A DNA stretch of 40,912 bases from Desulfurococcaceae archaeon (GCA_020833255.1 JAJHQR010000006.1:1-40912), one strand, 5' to 3'; shown: positions 7,467 to 15,567, counted from the stretch's first letter. Numbers and translations are program-made. Notes: a model not told the origin generated them from the sequence alone.

Positions 7467-8563
7467 TTAAGTACCTCCATTAAGAACCTGCCGTTCTCGT
7501 AGATGAGCTCGCCGTCCGCGAAGACCTTCCCCTTCTTCATGTCCTTTATCAAGTCCCAGTGAATCGAGGACTTGTTAGTCCCTCCAGTCTTAATGTATGA
7601 AGCTCCTAAAGCCATGTGGATAGTCCCGCCTATCTTCTCATCAAATAAGATTTCCTTAGTATACCTCGTTATGTCGTAGTTAAGCCCGAAAGCTACCTCA
7701 CCAATCCTTCTAGCACCCTCATCAGTCTCAAGCATTTTCTTGAGGAACTCGCTACCCAGCTCAGCCTCAGCTTCCACCACCTCACCCCTACGGAAAACCA
7801 GCTTCACGTTCCTTACCTCAACACCCCTCCACACGGCCGGGAAATCAAACCTTATGACTCCTTCAACTGAGTCTTCGTGAGGTCCTGTAAAGACCTCCCC
7901 GCCAGGCATGTTATTCTTCCCGTCATCGTTTATCCAGACCCTACCATCAACCCTAAGCACTATGTCTGTGTCATGACCCACTATCCTCAACTCAGAAACC
8001 TTGCTTAAAGCGTCCACGATCCTTTGCTGAGTGTTTGCTTGATTAACCCAAGCGACCACAGGGTCGTCCTCGTAAAGCTTCAAAGACTTGAAAACGAATT
8101 CCTCGTACTCAAGCGGGGACATACCCGCTTCCTGAGCCATAGCTCTAGTAGGGTACGCGGTGACAACCCACCTCAGAACGCCTTCGGAATCCCTCCTCAT
8201 GAATATCTCAGTTAGCTTACGCGTTGCTTGAGCTCTCAACTTAAGTCTCTCAGGATCTACGTTAACTAAGTACTTAGAATGTGTTGAAGACAGTATCGAG
8301 ATCCTCACGTCCACGTTCTCAGTGATATACTCGTCAATCCTTGAATAATACCTCAGTAACTCCTCCGTAGAGTACTTATAGAATATCTCGTTCAATACCT
8401 CGTCGTTAATGTTCCACCGAGGGTAACCGCCCCTCCTAACTATCTCTTTCCATAACTCACGTATGAGGGGGTACGCCTCGTAAGTCGAGTTTATGAGGAC
8501 CTCATCCCCTTGCTTAACGCTAGTACAATACTCCGTGATTAGCTTAGCAAGCTTGCTGAGCAC
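7463..8563 (-). CDS. M29-family metalloaminopeptidase
   Basis: A 366-aa member of the thermophilic aminopeptidase M29 (AmpS/aminopeptidase T) family. Visible signatures are NMPGGEVFTGPHEDS, GEVAFGLN and GGTIHMALGASY followed by SSIHWDLIKDM, which provide the two-metal ligands (Glu, Glu, His, His, Asp). It removes N-terminal amino acids from peptides in the cytoplasm, in keeping with the peptide/amino acid metabolism suggested by neighbouring glutamate dehydrogenase. GTG 8563 is the start. It is coupled to ribC by a 4-nt overlap; the functional link between the two is not obvious. Confidence 0.9.
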   Translation of the reverse strand: MLSKLAKLITEYCTSVKQGDEVLINSTYEAYPLIRELWKEIVRRGGYPRWNINDEVLNEIFYKYSTEELLRYYSRIDEYITENVDVRISILSSTHSKYLVNVDPERLKLRAQATRKLTEIFMRRDSEGVLRWVVTAYPTRAMAQEAGMSPLEYEEFVFKSLKLYEDDPVVAWVNQANTQQRIVDALSKVSELRIVGHDTDIVLRVDGRVWINDDGKNNMPGGEVFTGPHEDSVEGVIRFDFPAVWRGVEVRNVKLVFRRGEVVEAEAELGSEFLKKMLETDEGARRIGEVAFGLNYDITRYTKEILFDEKIGGTIHMALGASYIKTGGTNKSSIHWDLIKDMKKGKVFADGELIYENGRFLMEVLK

Positions 8564-8651
8564 GCGAAACCACCGGGAATTAGTTGGGTTTTAGAGTAAT
8601 AAGGTTTAGCTTATGTGTTTAAGCGGGAAAAACAATGTTTAGGTAATTTGC

Positions 8652-9917
8652 TTATAGCCAGCCACGCAACTTCATCGCTTTGTAGACTCTCTCAACAGCT
8701 AGGACGAAGGCGGCGTCACGCATAGTGACTAACCTATCCTTCCTCTCGTCCCTCAGCCTCTCCCATCTCTCAGCAGCTCTCATAAAGTTCTTCTCCATTA
8801 TTGAAGCCAGCCTATTCCTAGTCTCCTCCTCATCCCAGAAGTACCACTGGAGGTTCTCAACCCATTCTAGGTATGACATTATGACGCCGCCGGCGTTAGC
8901 TAGTATGTCAGGCACCGCCGCTATGAAGTCTTTCCTGCTGTACAGGATCTTCTCCGCTTCAGGTGTTGTGGGTCCGTTAGCTCCTTCAACGATTAGCTTA
9001 GCTTTCACTTTATTAGCGTTTGCCTCAGTTATCACGTTCTCGATAGCGGAGGGCATGAGTATGTCGGCGTCTACGTAGAGGGATGCGTCAGGATCGCTTA
9101 TCTTCTCCCCTCTCGGGTAATTGATTACCTTGCCTGTCTCGTTCTTGACCTTCATAGCTAGCTCGACGTCCAAGCCGTTAGGGTCGTACACGGTTCCTGA
9201 AGTATCGCTTACTGCAACCACCTTAGCGCCGTACTTGCTCGCCCAGTAAGCCGCGTACTGAGCTACGTTACCAAACCCGTGAACCGACACGACCTTACCC
9301 TCAAAGCCTCCTAACCACCTCTCCGCAGCGGCCTTAGCTGCTACTACAGTGCCGAACCCGGTCGAGTATATCCTTACCGGATTACCCCAAAGCTCCGGTG
9401 GCTTGGCTGTGAAGACTCCTGGGACGTTATAGCCTTTCAGCTTGCTGTACTCGTCAACCATCCAAGCCATTATCTGAGGATTCGTGTTGACGTCCGGCGC
9501 CGGTATATCGATTTCAGGACCTATTATGGGGGCTATAGCCCTAGCGTAACCCCTGCTCAGCTGCTCTAACTCCCTCATACTCATCTTCTTAGGGTCGCAC
9601 TTAACAGCTCCTTTCCCGCCGCCGTACGGTATCCCAGCCAAAGAGTTCTTCAAGGTCATTCCGAGAGCTAGCGCGATGTCTGTGTCTAGAGTGACCTCCG
9701 GGTGGTACCTAATACCGCCTTTGTAAGGACCTAGAGCGTTGTTGTGCTGCACCCTATAACCCTCGAATATCACTAACCTCCCGTCATCCATCCTAACAGG
9801 TATCTTAACCATCAACACCCTATCAGGCTTGCTCAAGTAATCGTAGACTTCCTGAGGCAACCCAGCTAACTCAACAGAATTCTTTAAAACCCTTAACATC
9901 CACTCCAAATACGACAT
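8652..9917 (-). CDS. gdhA: Glutamate dehydrogenase
   Basis: A 421-aa Glu/Leu/Phe/Val dehydrogenase of the hexameric archaeal type. The substrate/active-site region is [14 protein letters not shown] with the catalytic Lys, followed by the DIPAPDVNT motif. The dinucleotide-binding domain starts with [15 protein letters not shown] (GxGxxA/G). It interconverts glutamate with 2-oxoglutarate and ammonia, a central reaction in peptide-fermenting hyperthermophiles; coenzyme preference (NAD or NADP) is not certain from sequence. ATG 9917 has GGTGG a few bases upstream and a strong TATA box, and is transcribed alone. Confidence 0.96.
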   Translation of the reverse strand: MSYLEWMLRVLKNSVELAGLPQEVYDYLSKPDRVLMVKIPVRMDDGRLVIFEGYRVQHNNALGPYKGGIRYHPEVTLDTDIALALGMTLKNSLAGIPYGGGKGAVKCDPKKMSMRELEQLSRGYARAIAPIIGPEIDIPAPDVNTNPQIMAWMVDEYSKLKGYNVPGVFTAKPPELWGNPVRIYSTGFGTVVAAKAAAERWLGGFEGKVVSVHGFGNVAQYAAYWASKYGAKVVAVSDTSGTVYDPNGLDVELAMKVKNETGKVINYPRGEKISDPDASLYVDADILMPSAIENVITEANANKVKAKLIVEGANGPTTPEAEKILYSRKDFIAAVPDILANAGGVIMSYLEWVENLQWYFWDEEETRNRLASIMEKNFMRAAERWERLRDERKDRLVTMRDAAFVLAVERVYKAMKLRGWL

Positions 9918-9947
9918 TATACCACCACTTTAATATTTGCTGGAAAC

Positions 9948-9962
9948 CTTTTTATATATTCA
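9948..9962 (-). promoter_or_regulatory. TATA box of gdhA
   Basis: Read on the minus strand the segment gives GAATATATAAAAAGG, a near-ideal archaeal TATA box. Its centre is about 38 bp upstream of the gdhA ATG, predicting a leader of roughly 10-12 nt that holds the GGTGG ribosome-binding site. Confidence 0.6.
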
Positions 9963-10032
9963 CCCACGAGTTTTAACCTAGTGATCACCTACCTAAAAAG
10001 TATAAATCCGTGGAAACACTGAGGGGGTCGGG

Positions 10033-10128
10033 GTGCGCGAAGCTTTCGTAACTAAAGAGCTGGGAGAAGCTACACCGGGTTCGGCGATAGGTTTAAATAT
10101 CCTTGAATTAGACGTGGTTCAAACGTAG
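10033..10128 (+). CDS. Possible 31-residue small protein
   Basis: A GTG at 10033 opens a frame of 31 codons ending in TAG at 10126-10128. It is preceded by GAGGGGG (10021-10027) and by a TATA-like AAAGTATAAATC (centre about 10003), spaced as expected for a short-leader transcript. The translation is unlike any family known to me. It overlaps the 3' end of the convergent protease gene by 10 nt. Only the promoter and ribosome-site spacing support it. Confidence 0.25.
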   Translation: MREAFVTKELGEATPGSAIGLNILELDVVQT

Positions 10129-11288
10129 TTGATGAAGCCTATCACTAACAAGATAGCTAGGGTCGCTGACGTAATCCCTTGAACCAAGTAATTAAGCTTC
10201 TTACTATACTTACTCAAGATTTCCGTGAATATCCTCCCCCCATCACTCACGAAGATCGGCGCGGCGTTGATTATAGCTAAGGAAAGATTAACTATGAAGA
10301 TCCAGTTGACGTATAGTAACGCTTCGACTGTGTAGGGTGGGGTCTCCGGAGCTACCAACTCACTCAAGTATACCCCTAGCTTAGATCCAGCCGGCTTACG
10401 CAACACGTACGTTTCTACGGGCCCCGTCCCCACTATCCTGTAACCATCAATAACGCACCTACGTGTTTTCAAGACTAGGACCGCGCTCTGATTAATTAAT
10501 TTACTTAGGAATGACCTAAACTCCTCCAGGTTATTTATCTTCGTGCCGTTTACCTCCAGTATTATGGAGGGCGTGGATATGTTGGCTTTAAGCGCGGGTA
10601 ATTCAGGGTTGCTCCTATCTAGATCCACTATCACCGGAGCCAAGACTATCTGGGTAGTCAGTAAGCTCACGATTCCTAGCGCGAGTAAAGCGATCAGTGA
10701 GTTACCTAGTATGCCCGCACTAAGTATCGAGACCTTAGATTTCTTAGGTGCTTCATTAAACGAGTTCTCGGAGAGCTTAACGTACGCTACAGGGAAGATA
10801 GCGAATAACCCGATACCCCAAGACTCGATCCCCACGCCCTCCATCAAAGCGACCACGGCATGCATGAACTCGTGAATAGCCATAGCAACCCCTATCGACA
10901 AGACCAGAGGCATAATCAAATCCAGACTTATGGTGACGCCCGGGATTACCGGGACGAACGGCGATACGGGGGTCTCACCAACTGAGACAGCCCTAAACAA
11001 CCCTTCAACAGCGTTAATCAGTGTCAAGTAGAGGAAGATTATCATGAAAGCCATGTTCAGGGTTCCCGCCACGAGGACTGCCTTCCTCAGCGACTTACTG
11101 CTTGGGGAAGCTATCTTACGTAACTTAGACGCGGTACCAACATCTACCAAGATCGTTAAGAACCCTACGTCAACCCTACGCTTCACTAACCCCTCACGCA
11201 AACCCTTCCGCGCCTTAACTAAGGCGTACAGCAACGCCTCAATCAAGAGCAACGCAACTAGGTACGCGTACGAGCTATTCATGCCCAC
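10119..11288 (-). CDS. Site-2 protease-like membrane metalloprotease (M50)
   Basis: A 389-aa multi-spanning membrane protein with the intramembrane zinc motif HEFMHAVVAL (HExxH) and the distal ligand motif NAAPIFVSDGGR (Asp in the NxxPxxxxDG pattern). A PDZ-like segment (LEVNGTKINNLEEFRSFL) lies between the two, as in bacterial RseP and archaeal S2P homologues. It would cut substrate proteins within or near the membrane. GTG 11288 or ATG 11282 may start it; GTG is given. It is divergent from a single-span Thr-rich membrane protein, which could be a substrate, though this is only a suggestion from position. Confidence 0.88.
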   Translation of the reverse strand: MGMNSSYAYLVALLLIEALLYALVKARKGLREGLVKRRVDVGFLTILVDVGTASKLRKIASPSSKSLRKAVLVAGTLNMAFMIIFLYLTLINAVEGLFRAVSVGETPVSPFVPVIPGVTISLDLIMPLVLSIGVAMAIHEFMHAVVALMEGVGIESWGIGLFAIFPVAYVKLSENSFNEAPKKSKVSILSAGILGNSLIALLALGIVSLLTTQIVLAPVIVDLDRSNPELPALKANISTPSIILEVNGTKINNLEEFRSFLSKLINQSAVLVLKTRRCVIDGYRIVGTGPVETYVLRKPAGSKLGVYLSELVAPETPPYTVEALLYVNWIFIVNLSLAIINAAPIFVSDGGRIFTEILSKYSKKLNYLVQGITSATLAILLVIGFINYV

Positions 11289-11360
11289 GACCTAATAACA
11301 ATACTTAAAAGCAAATATAGTTTTTAAGAGTCACTCCGTTAATGAATTAGGTGTCGGGAC

Positions 11361-11639
11361 GTGGGGTCAGGAAACTTTCGCGTAGCTAAGCAAAACGTCA
11401 TAGGAGGCTTACTAGTCTTCACGATATTGATAGGTGTTTCACTAGCTTTAGGTTTTTACGGGTACTACGTCGAGAAAGCGCCGAGAACCACTACTAAGAC
11501 CACGACCACAAGCCCTACAACAACACCTTCAAACACTACGACACCCACCAACACAACCAGCCCGAGCGTTAGTACGACACCTACAACGACCCCAACGAAT
11601 ACCACGACTACGAGTGAGGCTCCGTACGTACCCGAGTAA
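11361..11639 (+). CDS. Single-span membrane protein with a Thr-rich extracellular stalk
   Basis: A 92-aa protein: a short basic start, one hydrophobic helix (residues 13-37, VIGGLLVFTILIGVSLALGF), then about 45 residues that are nearly all Thr, Pro, Ser and Asn, with many NTT/NTS sequons. Such stalks are usually heavily glycosylated in archaeal surface proteins. There is no folded outer domain. No family was recognised. GTG 11361 is the start; the gene is divergent from the M50 protease and ends 6 nt before the end of the convergent nuclease gene. Confidence 0.65.
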   Translation: MGSGNFRVAKQNVIGGLLVFTILIGVSLALGFYGYYVEKAPRTTTKTTTTSPTTTPSNTTTPTNTTSPSVSTTPTTTPTNTTTTSEAPYVPE

Positions 11640-11645
11640 ACCTTC

Positions 11646-12413
11646 CTACCCGCCCCCGCCCTGAGGAGCGGGTTTCTCGGAGAAGCACTCATTCAATATC
11701 TTCGGGGAACGCTCACCCATTTTCATTAAGTCTACGTAGAGTCCTAGGTTGATTAAGAAATCCCTGAAGGTACCTATAGGGACTACTAGAACCCCCTCTA
11801 AAAAGCCCTTCAACACGTCCGTTAACGTGACGATCACCGGGACGAACCACTTAGCTTTAGTGAGTATCCTGTACTCGTTCTTCAGCGCCTGACACTGCTT
11901 AATCAAGTACACGCATTTTCTCTCGTGATCGCTAGCCACGTACTTAAGCTTCCCTCTCTTACTGTAGCCGGGTGACCAGTGCTTGCAGTCAATGATTAAC
12001 CCTATCTTAGAGACAGGGTCTACCGCCACTATATCGTACTCGTACCTCCTCGGCTTAGTCCTAAGGTTTTGAACGCTTTCATAGCCTGAGAGCCTCAGGT
12101 ACTCAGAGACGAGTTCCTCGAAGTCTCTCCAGCTCAGAAGACTCGATACCTCGTAGATGTCGGCACCCCCCTCAAGAGCTTTAAGAGCTAGGGGTAGCAA
12201 CGACTTGAAGCATAACTCACCCCTCAACCCAGCGTACACGCCGTCAATACCGGCCAAATCTAGCGTCTCAGAATACACGATGACTAACTCTCGGTCAAGA
12301 CACCTACCCTCACTACCCGATACCTGACGCATCAACGAAAGCCAAACACGCGCGCGTGAATCAATCAAACCCTGCCTCCCCACACCACCGCGGAGAGAAC
12401 GTCGTGCCACCAT
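11646..12413 (-). CDS. PD-(D/E)XK family nuclease-like protein (Mrr-like fold)
   Basis: A 255-aa protein with a PD-(D/E)XK core in its middle: WRDFEELVSEYLRLSGYES (95-113) is the usual opening helix, followed by Asp127 (YEYDIVAVD) and Asp142-Cys-Lys144 (LIIDCKHW). This pattern is typical of Mrr/restriction-endonuclease-like or Holliday-junction-resolvase-like enzymes acting on DNA. The N-terminal 90 residues are not recognised. No methyltransferase or other restriction gene is adjacent, so a repair or genome-maintenance role is as likely as defence. It appears to be transcribed alone from ATG 12413. Confidence 0.72.
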   Translation of the reverse strand: MVARRSLRGGVGRQGLIDSRARVWLSLMRQVSGSEGRCLDRELVIVYSETLDLAGIDGVYAGLRGELCFKSLLPLALKALEGGADIYEVSSLLSWRDFEELVSEYLRLSGYESVQNLRTKPRRYEYDIVAVDPVSKIGLIIDCKHWSPGYSKRGKLKYVASDHERKCVYLIKQCQALKNEYRILTKAKWFVPVIVTLTDVLKGFLEGVLVVPIGTFRDFLINLGLYVDLMKMGERSPKILNECFSEKPAPQGGGG

Positions 12414-12557
12414 TCACGAATACTCTACCCATCTATATAAGTTTTGCAGGGGGTTCAAGCCCACTGAGAGAAGAGGGAATCTTGCGTGCTCCCCGACAAC
12501 GAAGGTTCGTTACTTAATGCTTGCGGGGTCACGGCCTCCACGAGTTCTCGGAGGAGT

Positions 12558-12616
12558 TTGGTCAGTTCTTTAGCCGCTCATCACCTGCTCCGAGTTCACC
12601 TCCTTCATCATCACGA
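12558..12616 (-). ncRNA. Candidate C/D box guide sRNA
   Basis: On the minus strand the order is box C ATGATGA (12605-12611), a 12-nt guide, box D' CGGA (12589-12592, one mismatch), a 4-nt spacer, box C' GTGATGA (12578-12584), a 12-nt guide, and box D CTGA (12562-12565). Both spacers have the usual archaeal length. A TATA box (TATAAAAAG, 12641-12653) would start transcription about 10 nt before box C. No ORF uses the internal AAGGAGGTGA, which is part of the D' guide. The target has not been identified. Confidence 0.55.
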
Positions 12617-12640
12617 TATAATTCGCGTAGCTGAATTAAT

Positions 12641-12664
12641 AACTTTTTATACCTTGATATCAAG
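12641..12664. promoter_or_regulatory. Shared TATA box and 12-bp palindrome between the sRNA candidate and hxlB
   Basis: A TATA element at 12641-12653 reads TTTTTATACC on the plus strand and GGTATAAAAAG on the minus strand. It is placed about 30 bp from the start of hxlB (plus) and about 26 bp from the predicted start of the C/D sRNA (minus). The perfect palindrome CTTGATATCAAG follows directly at 12653-12664, between the TATA box and the hxlB start, a natural operator position. Confidence 0.4.
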
Positions 12665-12682
12665 ATATTTGTAAGGGAGTGG

Positions 12683-13282
12683 GTGCAGGTATTTAAGGAA
12701 GCTTTCGTGAGTATCTCGAAATTCCTGAATTACTCGCTCACCGAGCTTTCTTTAGAGGAGGTTGAGAAATTCATTAATAGGTTGGTCAGTATCTACTACG
12801 ATTCTAGGAAGATCTTGGTTTTAGGTGCTGGGAGGTCAGGTCTCGTCGGCAGGGCTTTCGCTATGAGGTTATCGCACCTAGGCTACAACGTCTACGTGTT
12901 CGGCGAGACCATAAACCCCCCGTTGAATCCGGGGGATATGTTGATAGCTATCTCCGGTTCCGGGAGAACCAAACTCGTCGTTACCGCGGCTGAGGTAGCT
13001 AAGAACTTAGGGGCTGTCGTAGTTAGCATAACCTCGTACCCGGACTCACCACTTGGCAGGCTCTCAGACATCGTTGTCAGGGTTCCGGGGAGGACGAAGA
13101 TAAGCGGTGAGGACGACTACAACGTCAGGCAGTTGATGGGGATTTACGAACCTCTAGCACCTCTAGGAACGCTCTTCGAGATCGCCGCTCTAGTAATGTT
13201 AGACGCCGTCATAGCTGAGTTGATGGCTAGGTTAGGTAAGACGGAGGAGGACTTGAGGTCTAGACACGCGAACATCGAGTGA
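12683..13282 (+). CDS. hxlB: 6-phospho-3-hexuloisomerase
   Basis: A 199-aa single SIS-domain protein. VLGAGRSG (46-53) and ISGSGRT (90-96) form the phosphosugar-binding loops, and the C-terminus ends with RHANIE, typical of this enzyme. It interconverts 3-hexulose 6-phosphate and fructose 6-phosphate; in archaea lacking the oxidative pentose phosphate pathway the reverse ribulose monophosphate route supplies ribulose 5-phosphate. The partner hexulose-phosphate synthase is not in the window. GTG 12683 is preceded by GGGAG. It is probably followed by the next two genes in the same direction with gaps of about 10 nt. Confidence 0.88.
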   Translation: MQVFKEAFVSISKFLNYSLTELSLEEVEKFINRLVSIYYDSRKILVLGAGRSGLVGRAFAMRLSHLGYNVYVFGETINPPLNPGDMLIAISGSGRTKLVVTAAEVAKNLGAVVVSITSYPDSPLGRLSDIVVRVPGRTKISGEDDYNVRQLMGIYEPLAPLGTLFEIAALVMLDAVIAELMARLGKTEEDLRSRHANIE

Positions 13283-13292
13283 GGGCCCCTCG

Positions 13293-13664
13293 TTGTCCAC
13301 GTCCTGCTATTCTGAGGCGTTGCGCTTAATTAAGGAAGCCGTTGATCACTACCTCAAGTACAGGAAGGACGGCGGGGTTAGCGACTTAAAGCACGCCTTA
13401 ACATCCCTCCTCAGGAGCTACATCCTACTACTCAAGGGTCTCTACCTACCTGAGCTAGACTTAACCAACCTAGCTTCAATAGCTCTAGATAAGGGGTTGA
13501 TAGATAGGGGGTTGTACTCGGACATAGTCACGTCAAACCTAGTCCTCAACGGCTACCTATCTAAAGACCTGAGCCTCGCGGAAAAAACTTTTAATAAGCT
13601 GTTTGAGAAGATCTCTAAGCACGACCCATACGTCAATCAGCAAATGCATCTCTTTAGGTACTGA
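13293..13664 (+). CDS. Small helical protein of unknown function
   Basis: A 123-aa protein predicted to be nearly all helical, with a HEPN-like feel in the first half (SEALRLIKEAVDHYLKYRKDGG, then LTSLLRSYILLLKGLYLPEL), but no clear catalytic R-x-H motif. TTG 13293 is the only workable start and has GTGAGG about 10 nt upstream. It sits 10 nt after hxlB and 9 nt before the JAMM-like gene, suggesting one transcript. I do not assign a function. Confidence 0.55.
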   Translation: MSTSCYSEALRLIKEAVDHYLKYRKDGGVSDLKHALTSLLRSYILLLKGLYLPELDLTNLASIALDKGLIDRGLYSDIVTSNLVLNGYLSKDLSLAEKTFNKLFEKISKHDPYVNQQMHLFRY

Positions 13665-13673
13665 GGTGATGTC

Positions 13674-14429
13674 TTGAGTAAGCAGTTCGTGGAAATCGAT
13701 GAAGGGTGGACCCACTTAATAGCCACGTTCTACTACGTTGAAGGAGCTCTTTACGAATTAATTGAGGATTTCGAGTGCGTGAACCCGAAAGTTAGGGTTA
13801 GGGGCGAGCCCGCCGCTCCATCCGTAGAGTATTGTTGTGTGAAGATTGGTGAGAAGCCTGAAGAGTTAATGAGTTTAGAGGAGGGGGTGGAGAATGAGGT
13901 GATAGCGAGTTACGAGTACGGCGACGACGCGTGTTCGGTGGGGGAGGACCCCTACGCCCTACTCAACGAGAAGATAGTTAAGGAAGTCTTGAGTAGATCC
14001 ATAGGGTTGCTAACCTCATACACCTACATCACTAACCAGACAGGCGTTGAGTATTTGCTGGCGGTCTTGAATAATGGGAAGGGGTACTTGATTGAGGGTG
14101 AGGAAAACAAGATCGCGGTTCCCATGGGTAGAACGCTCTTCAGCTTACACACTCACCCAAACAACTGCCTTCCGTCACCTCATGATGTGAGATCGTTAAG
14201 TAATACGTTAATGTATAGGGGGATTGGAGGAGGAGTCATATCAAGAGACTGTTACCTAGTCTTGGTTAGATCAGGCCCCTTCACGGAGGAGGATTTGATG
14301 GGGTTAATAAGGTTTAGGGATGCTTTAAGAAGGATGCGGGTCGATGAATTAAACGAGTATATAGGGAGGGGTGCTGTAGGCACTAACCTACGCATTCACA
14401 CGAACTACCTCCGCATAAGTCGATTATAG
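13674..14429 (+). CDS. JAMM/MPN-like metalloprotease-type protein
   Basis: A 251-aa protein with a C-terminal JAB/MPN-like core: His159 and His161 (SLHTHP), then Ser168 and Asp171 (PSPHD), matching HxH-xn-SxxD, with 6 rather than 7 intervening residues. A possible upstream catalytic Glu is Glu126 (GVEYLLAVL). JAMM enzymes are zinc isopeptidases; in archaea some remove ubiquitin-like modifiers. The acidic, Cys-containing N-terminal half (residues 1-105) is not recognised. The TTG start is placed 4 nt after the ribosome site GAGGTGAT. The 3' end overlaps the convergent kinase-like gene by 47 nt. Confidence in the fold is moderate; an inactive or non-protease role is possible. Confidence 0.55.
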   Translation: MSKQFVEIDEGWTHLIATFYYVEGALYELIEDFECVNPKVRVRGEPAAPSVEYCCVKIGEKPEELMSLEEGVENEVIASYEYGDDACSVGEDPYALLNEKIVKEVLSRSIGLLTSYTYITNQTGVEYLLAVLNNGKGYLIEGEENKIAVPMGRTLFSLHTHPNNCLPSPHDVRSLSNTLMYRGIGGGVISRDCYLVLVRSGPFTEEDLMGLIRFRDALRRMRVDELNEYIGRGAVGTNLRIHTNYLRISRL

Positions 14430-15132
14430 TCTTAACCAGGCTCGCGAAAGCGTGGTCAGAGTTACTCTCCTTATAAGAACTCAGCAACTCAAAGAGTAGA
14501 TTCCTATGCGTTTCTCCAATATCGCAGCACTTCACGATCCGACGATCCCTCACGAACAACGCTGAGAAAACCCTGCAAACATTGCACGTGAATCCCGCGA
14601 AACCTGACTCGAAGTCGATTATCCTGACCCTGCCCTCAACATCTATTATCACGTGCTCCCTCAACACGTTTAATTCCTTATGTGTCACGTTTTTCAAGTC
14701 TAGGTAGCGCGCGCTCGCCAGTATCTTGAGGTATAAAGTGATTAAGTCTCTGCACGAGCTTACTCTAGGTACGAGATCCCCTAGCTTAACACCCCTAACC
14801 AACTCCATGACGATAAACTCATCGTCGCAGTAGTAAGTCATGGGAGCTACTGGGAAGGCCTTCCTCATCAAATCACACTCACGCAGCAATGAAGAACTCT
14901 TCGAGTCAGTCCTCAAGACCTTCACCGCCGCAAGACCTATCCCGGCGAACTCAGCGGCTAAAACAACCGACGAATGACCCCTCCCTAAAACCTTAAACCC
15001 CCATAACTCGTAATCACCTAAATCAACGCAACCCCTAAACCCTAAGGAACTCAACTTATTAAGCCTCCTATTAATCAAGTCCTCGTTTAATGCCGGGTAA
15101 CTCAGCAAACGAGCACACTCCAAACCAAACAC
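14383..15132 (-). CDS. Atypical Ser/Thr protein kinase-like protein (COG2112-like)
   Basis: A 249-aa kinase-fold protein: a glycine loop LGRGHSSVV (49-57), the ATP-anchoring Lys71 (AAVKVLR), the helix-C Glu85, a catalytic loop HKELNVLREHVII (151-163) and the metal-binding DFE (173-175) in IIDFESGF. The usual HRD aspartate is replaced by Glu153, as I recall for the archaeal COG2112 kinase group, so the change looks family-typical rather than degenerate. Four Cys in the C-terminal third may bind metal or form disulfides. The substrate is unknown. It converges with the JAMM-like gene, overlapping it by 47 nt. Confidence 0.72.
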   Translation of the reverse strand: MFGLECARLLSYPALNEDLINRRLNKLSSLGFRGCVDLGDYELWGFKVLGRGHSSVVLAAEFAGIGLAAVKVLRTDSKSSSLLRECDLMRKAFPVAPMTYYCDDEFIVMELVRGVKLGDLVPRVSSCRDLITLYLKILASARYLDLKNVTHKELNVLREHVIIDVEGRVRIIDFESGFAGFTCNVCRVFSALFVRDRRIVKCCDIGETHRNLLFELLSSYKESNSDHAFASLVKTIIDLCGGSSCECVG

Positions 15133-15184
15133 CCGATGCTACGTGCATACAGGAAATCACTTATCACGCGACTAGCTCGTGATC

Positions 15185-15495
15185 GGGAGGCGTGGCCCCC
15201 TCCACAACGTGGGAAACCTCGGCAACCAGCACCTGAGGCCGTCCTCCACCCGGTGACCCGTGAACGTCGGCGTCAGGAGTTAGGTTGCTCCCTTCCGGGC
15301 CTGGCCGATTCCCCCTGCAAAGACGGTTGGCGTTCCCCCTCCAGGGAACGCTCCGTCACCGCCGACCCCACGGGGCGGGCTTCATCGCAAACCTCAGGGT
15401 GGTTGCTGAGGCCTCCCACGCCGTGGAGAGTTACTGGCCCCGCTTCACGCCTTCGGCTAGGGGAGGCGACGACCCTCCCAGCCCTACCCACGCCA
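15185..15495 (-). ncRNA. ffs: Archaeal signal recognition particle RNA (7S/SRP RNA)
   Basis: The minus strand carries the conserved helix 8 sequence of SRP RNA (CCGGAAGGGAGCAACC, about 15282-15297) followed by the helix 6 region with GTTCACGGGTCAC (about 15251-15263). The ends GGCGTGG (about 15488-15494) and CCACGCC (about 15189-15195) pair to form helix 1, giving an RNA of about 311 nt, the usual archaeal size. It scaffolds SRP19 and SRP54 for co-translational membrane targeting. Frames that cross this GC-rich region are spurious. A TATA box lies about 25 bp upstream of the predicted 5' end. Confidence 0.93.
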
Positions 15496-15512
15496 AATAG
15501 AATAGATTAATC

Positions 15513-15524
15513 AAAGCTTATATC
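15513..15524 (-). promoter_or_regulatory. TATA box of SRP RNA
   Basis: On the minus strand the segment reads GATATAAGCTTT, centred about 24-25 bp upstream of the inferred RNA start at about 15495, the standard archaeal spacing. Confidence 0.6.
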
Positions 15525-15537
15525 TCTTTGCTCACAA

Positions 15538-15567
15538 ATGAAAGCCCCCGCCTCCAGGTGGGGGGAG
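15538..15567. repeat. GC-rich hairpin resembling an IS200/IS605 left end, or a terminator
   Basis: ATGAAAGCC begins a palindrome of about 8 bp (CCCCCGCCT pairing with AGGTGGGGG). The same opening and the same AGGTGGGGG arm occur at 22889 in the IS605-like remnant. Here no right end or transposase is near. It also lies 32 bp beyond the stop of the minus-strand membrane protein gene, where a terminator would be expected. Confidence 0.4.

Noticed and set aside
12447-12470. GGGGGTTCAAGCCC resembling a tRNA T-arm
   Set aside because: No acceptor stem, anticodon arm or D-arm could be found around it on either strand.
12486-12674. 62-codon plus-strand frame in the gap before hxlB
   Set aside because: It has no ribosome site, an odd His/Leu composition, runs antisense to the C/D sRNA candidate and passes through the hxlB promoter.
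15136-15510. Overlapping ORFs on both strands at 15.1-15.5 kb
   Set aside because: They lie in the GC-rich SRP RNA gene and encode Arg/Pro/Gly-rich sequences without family features.
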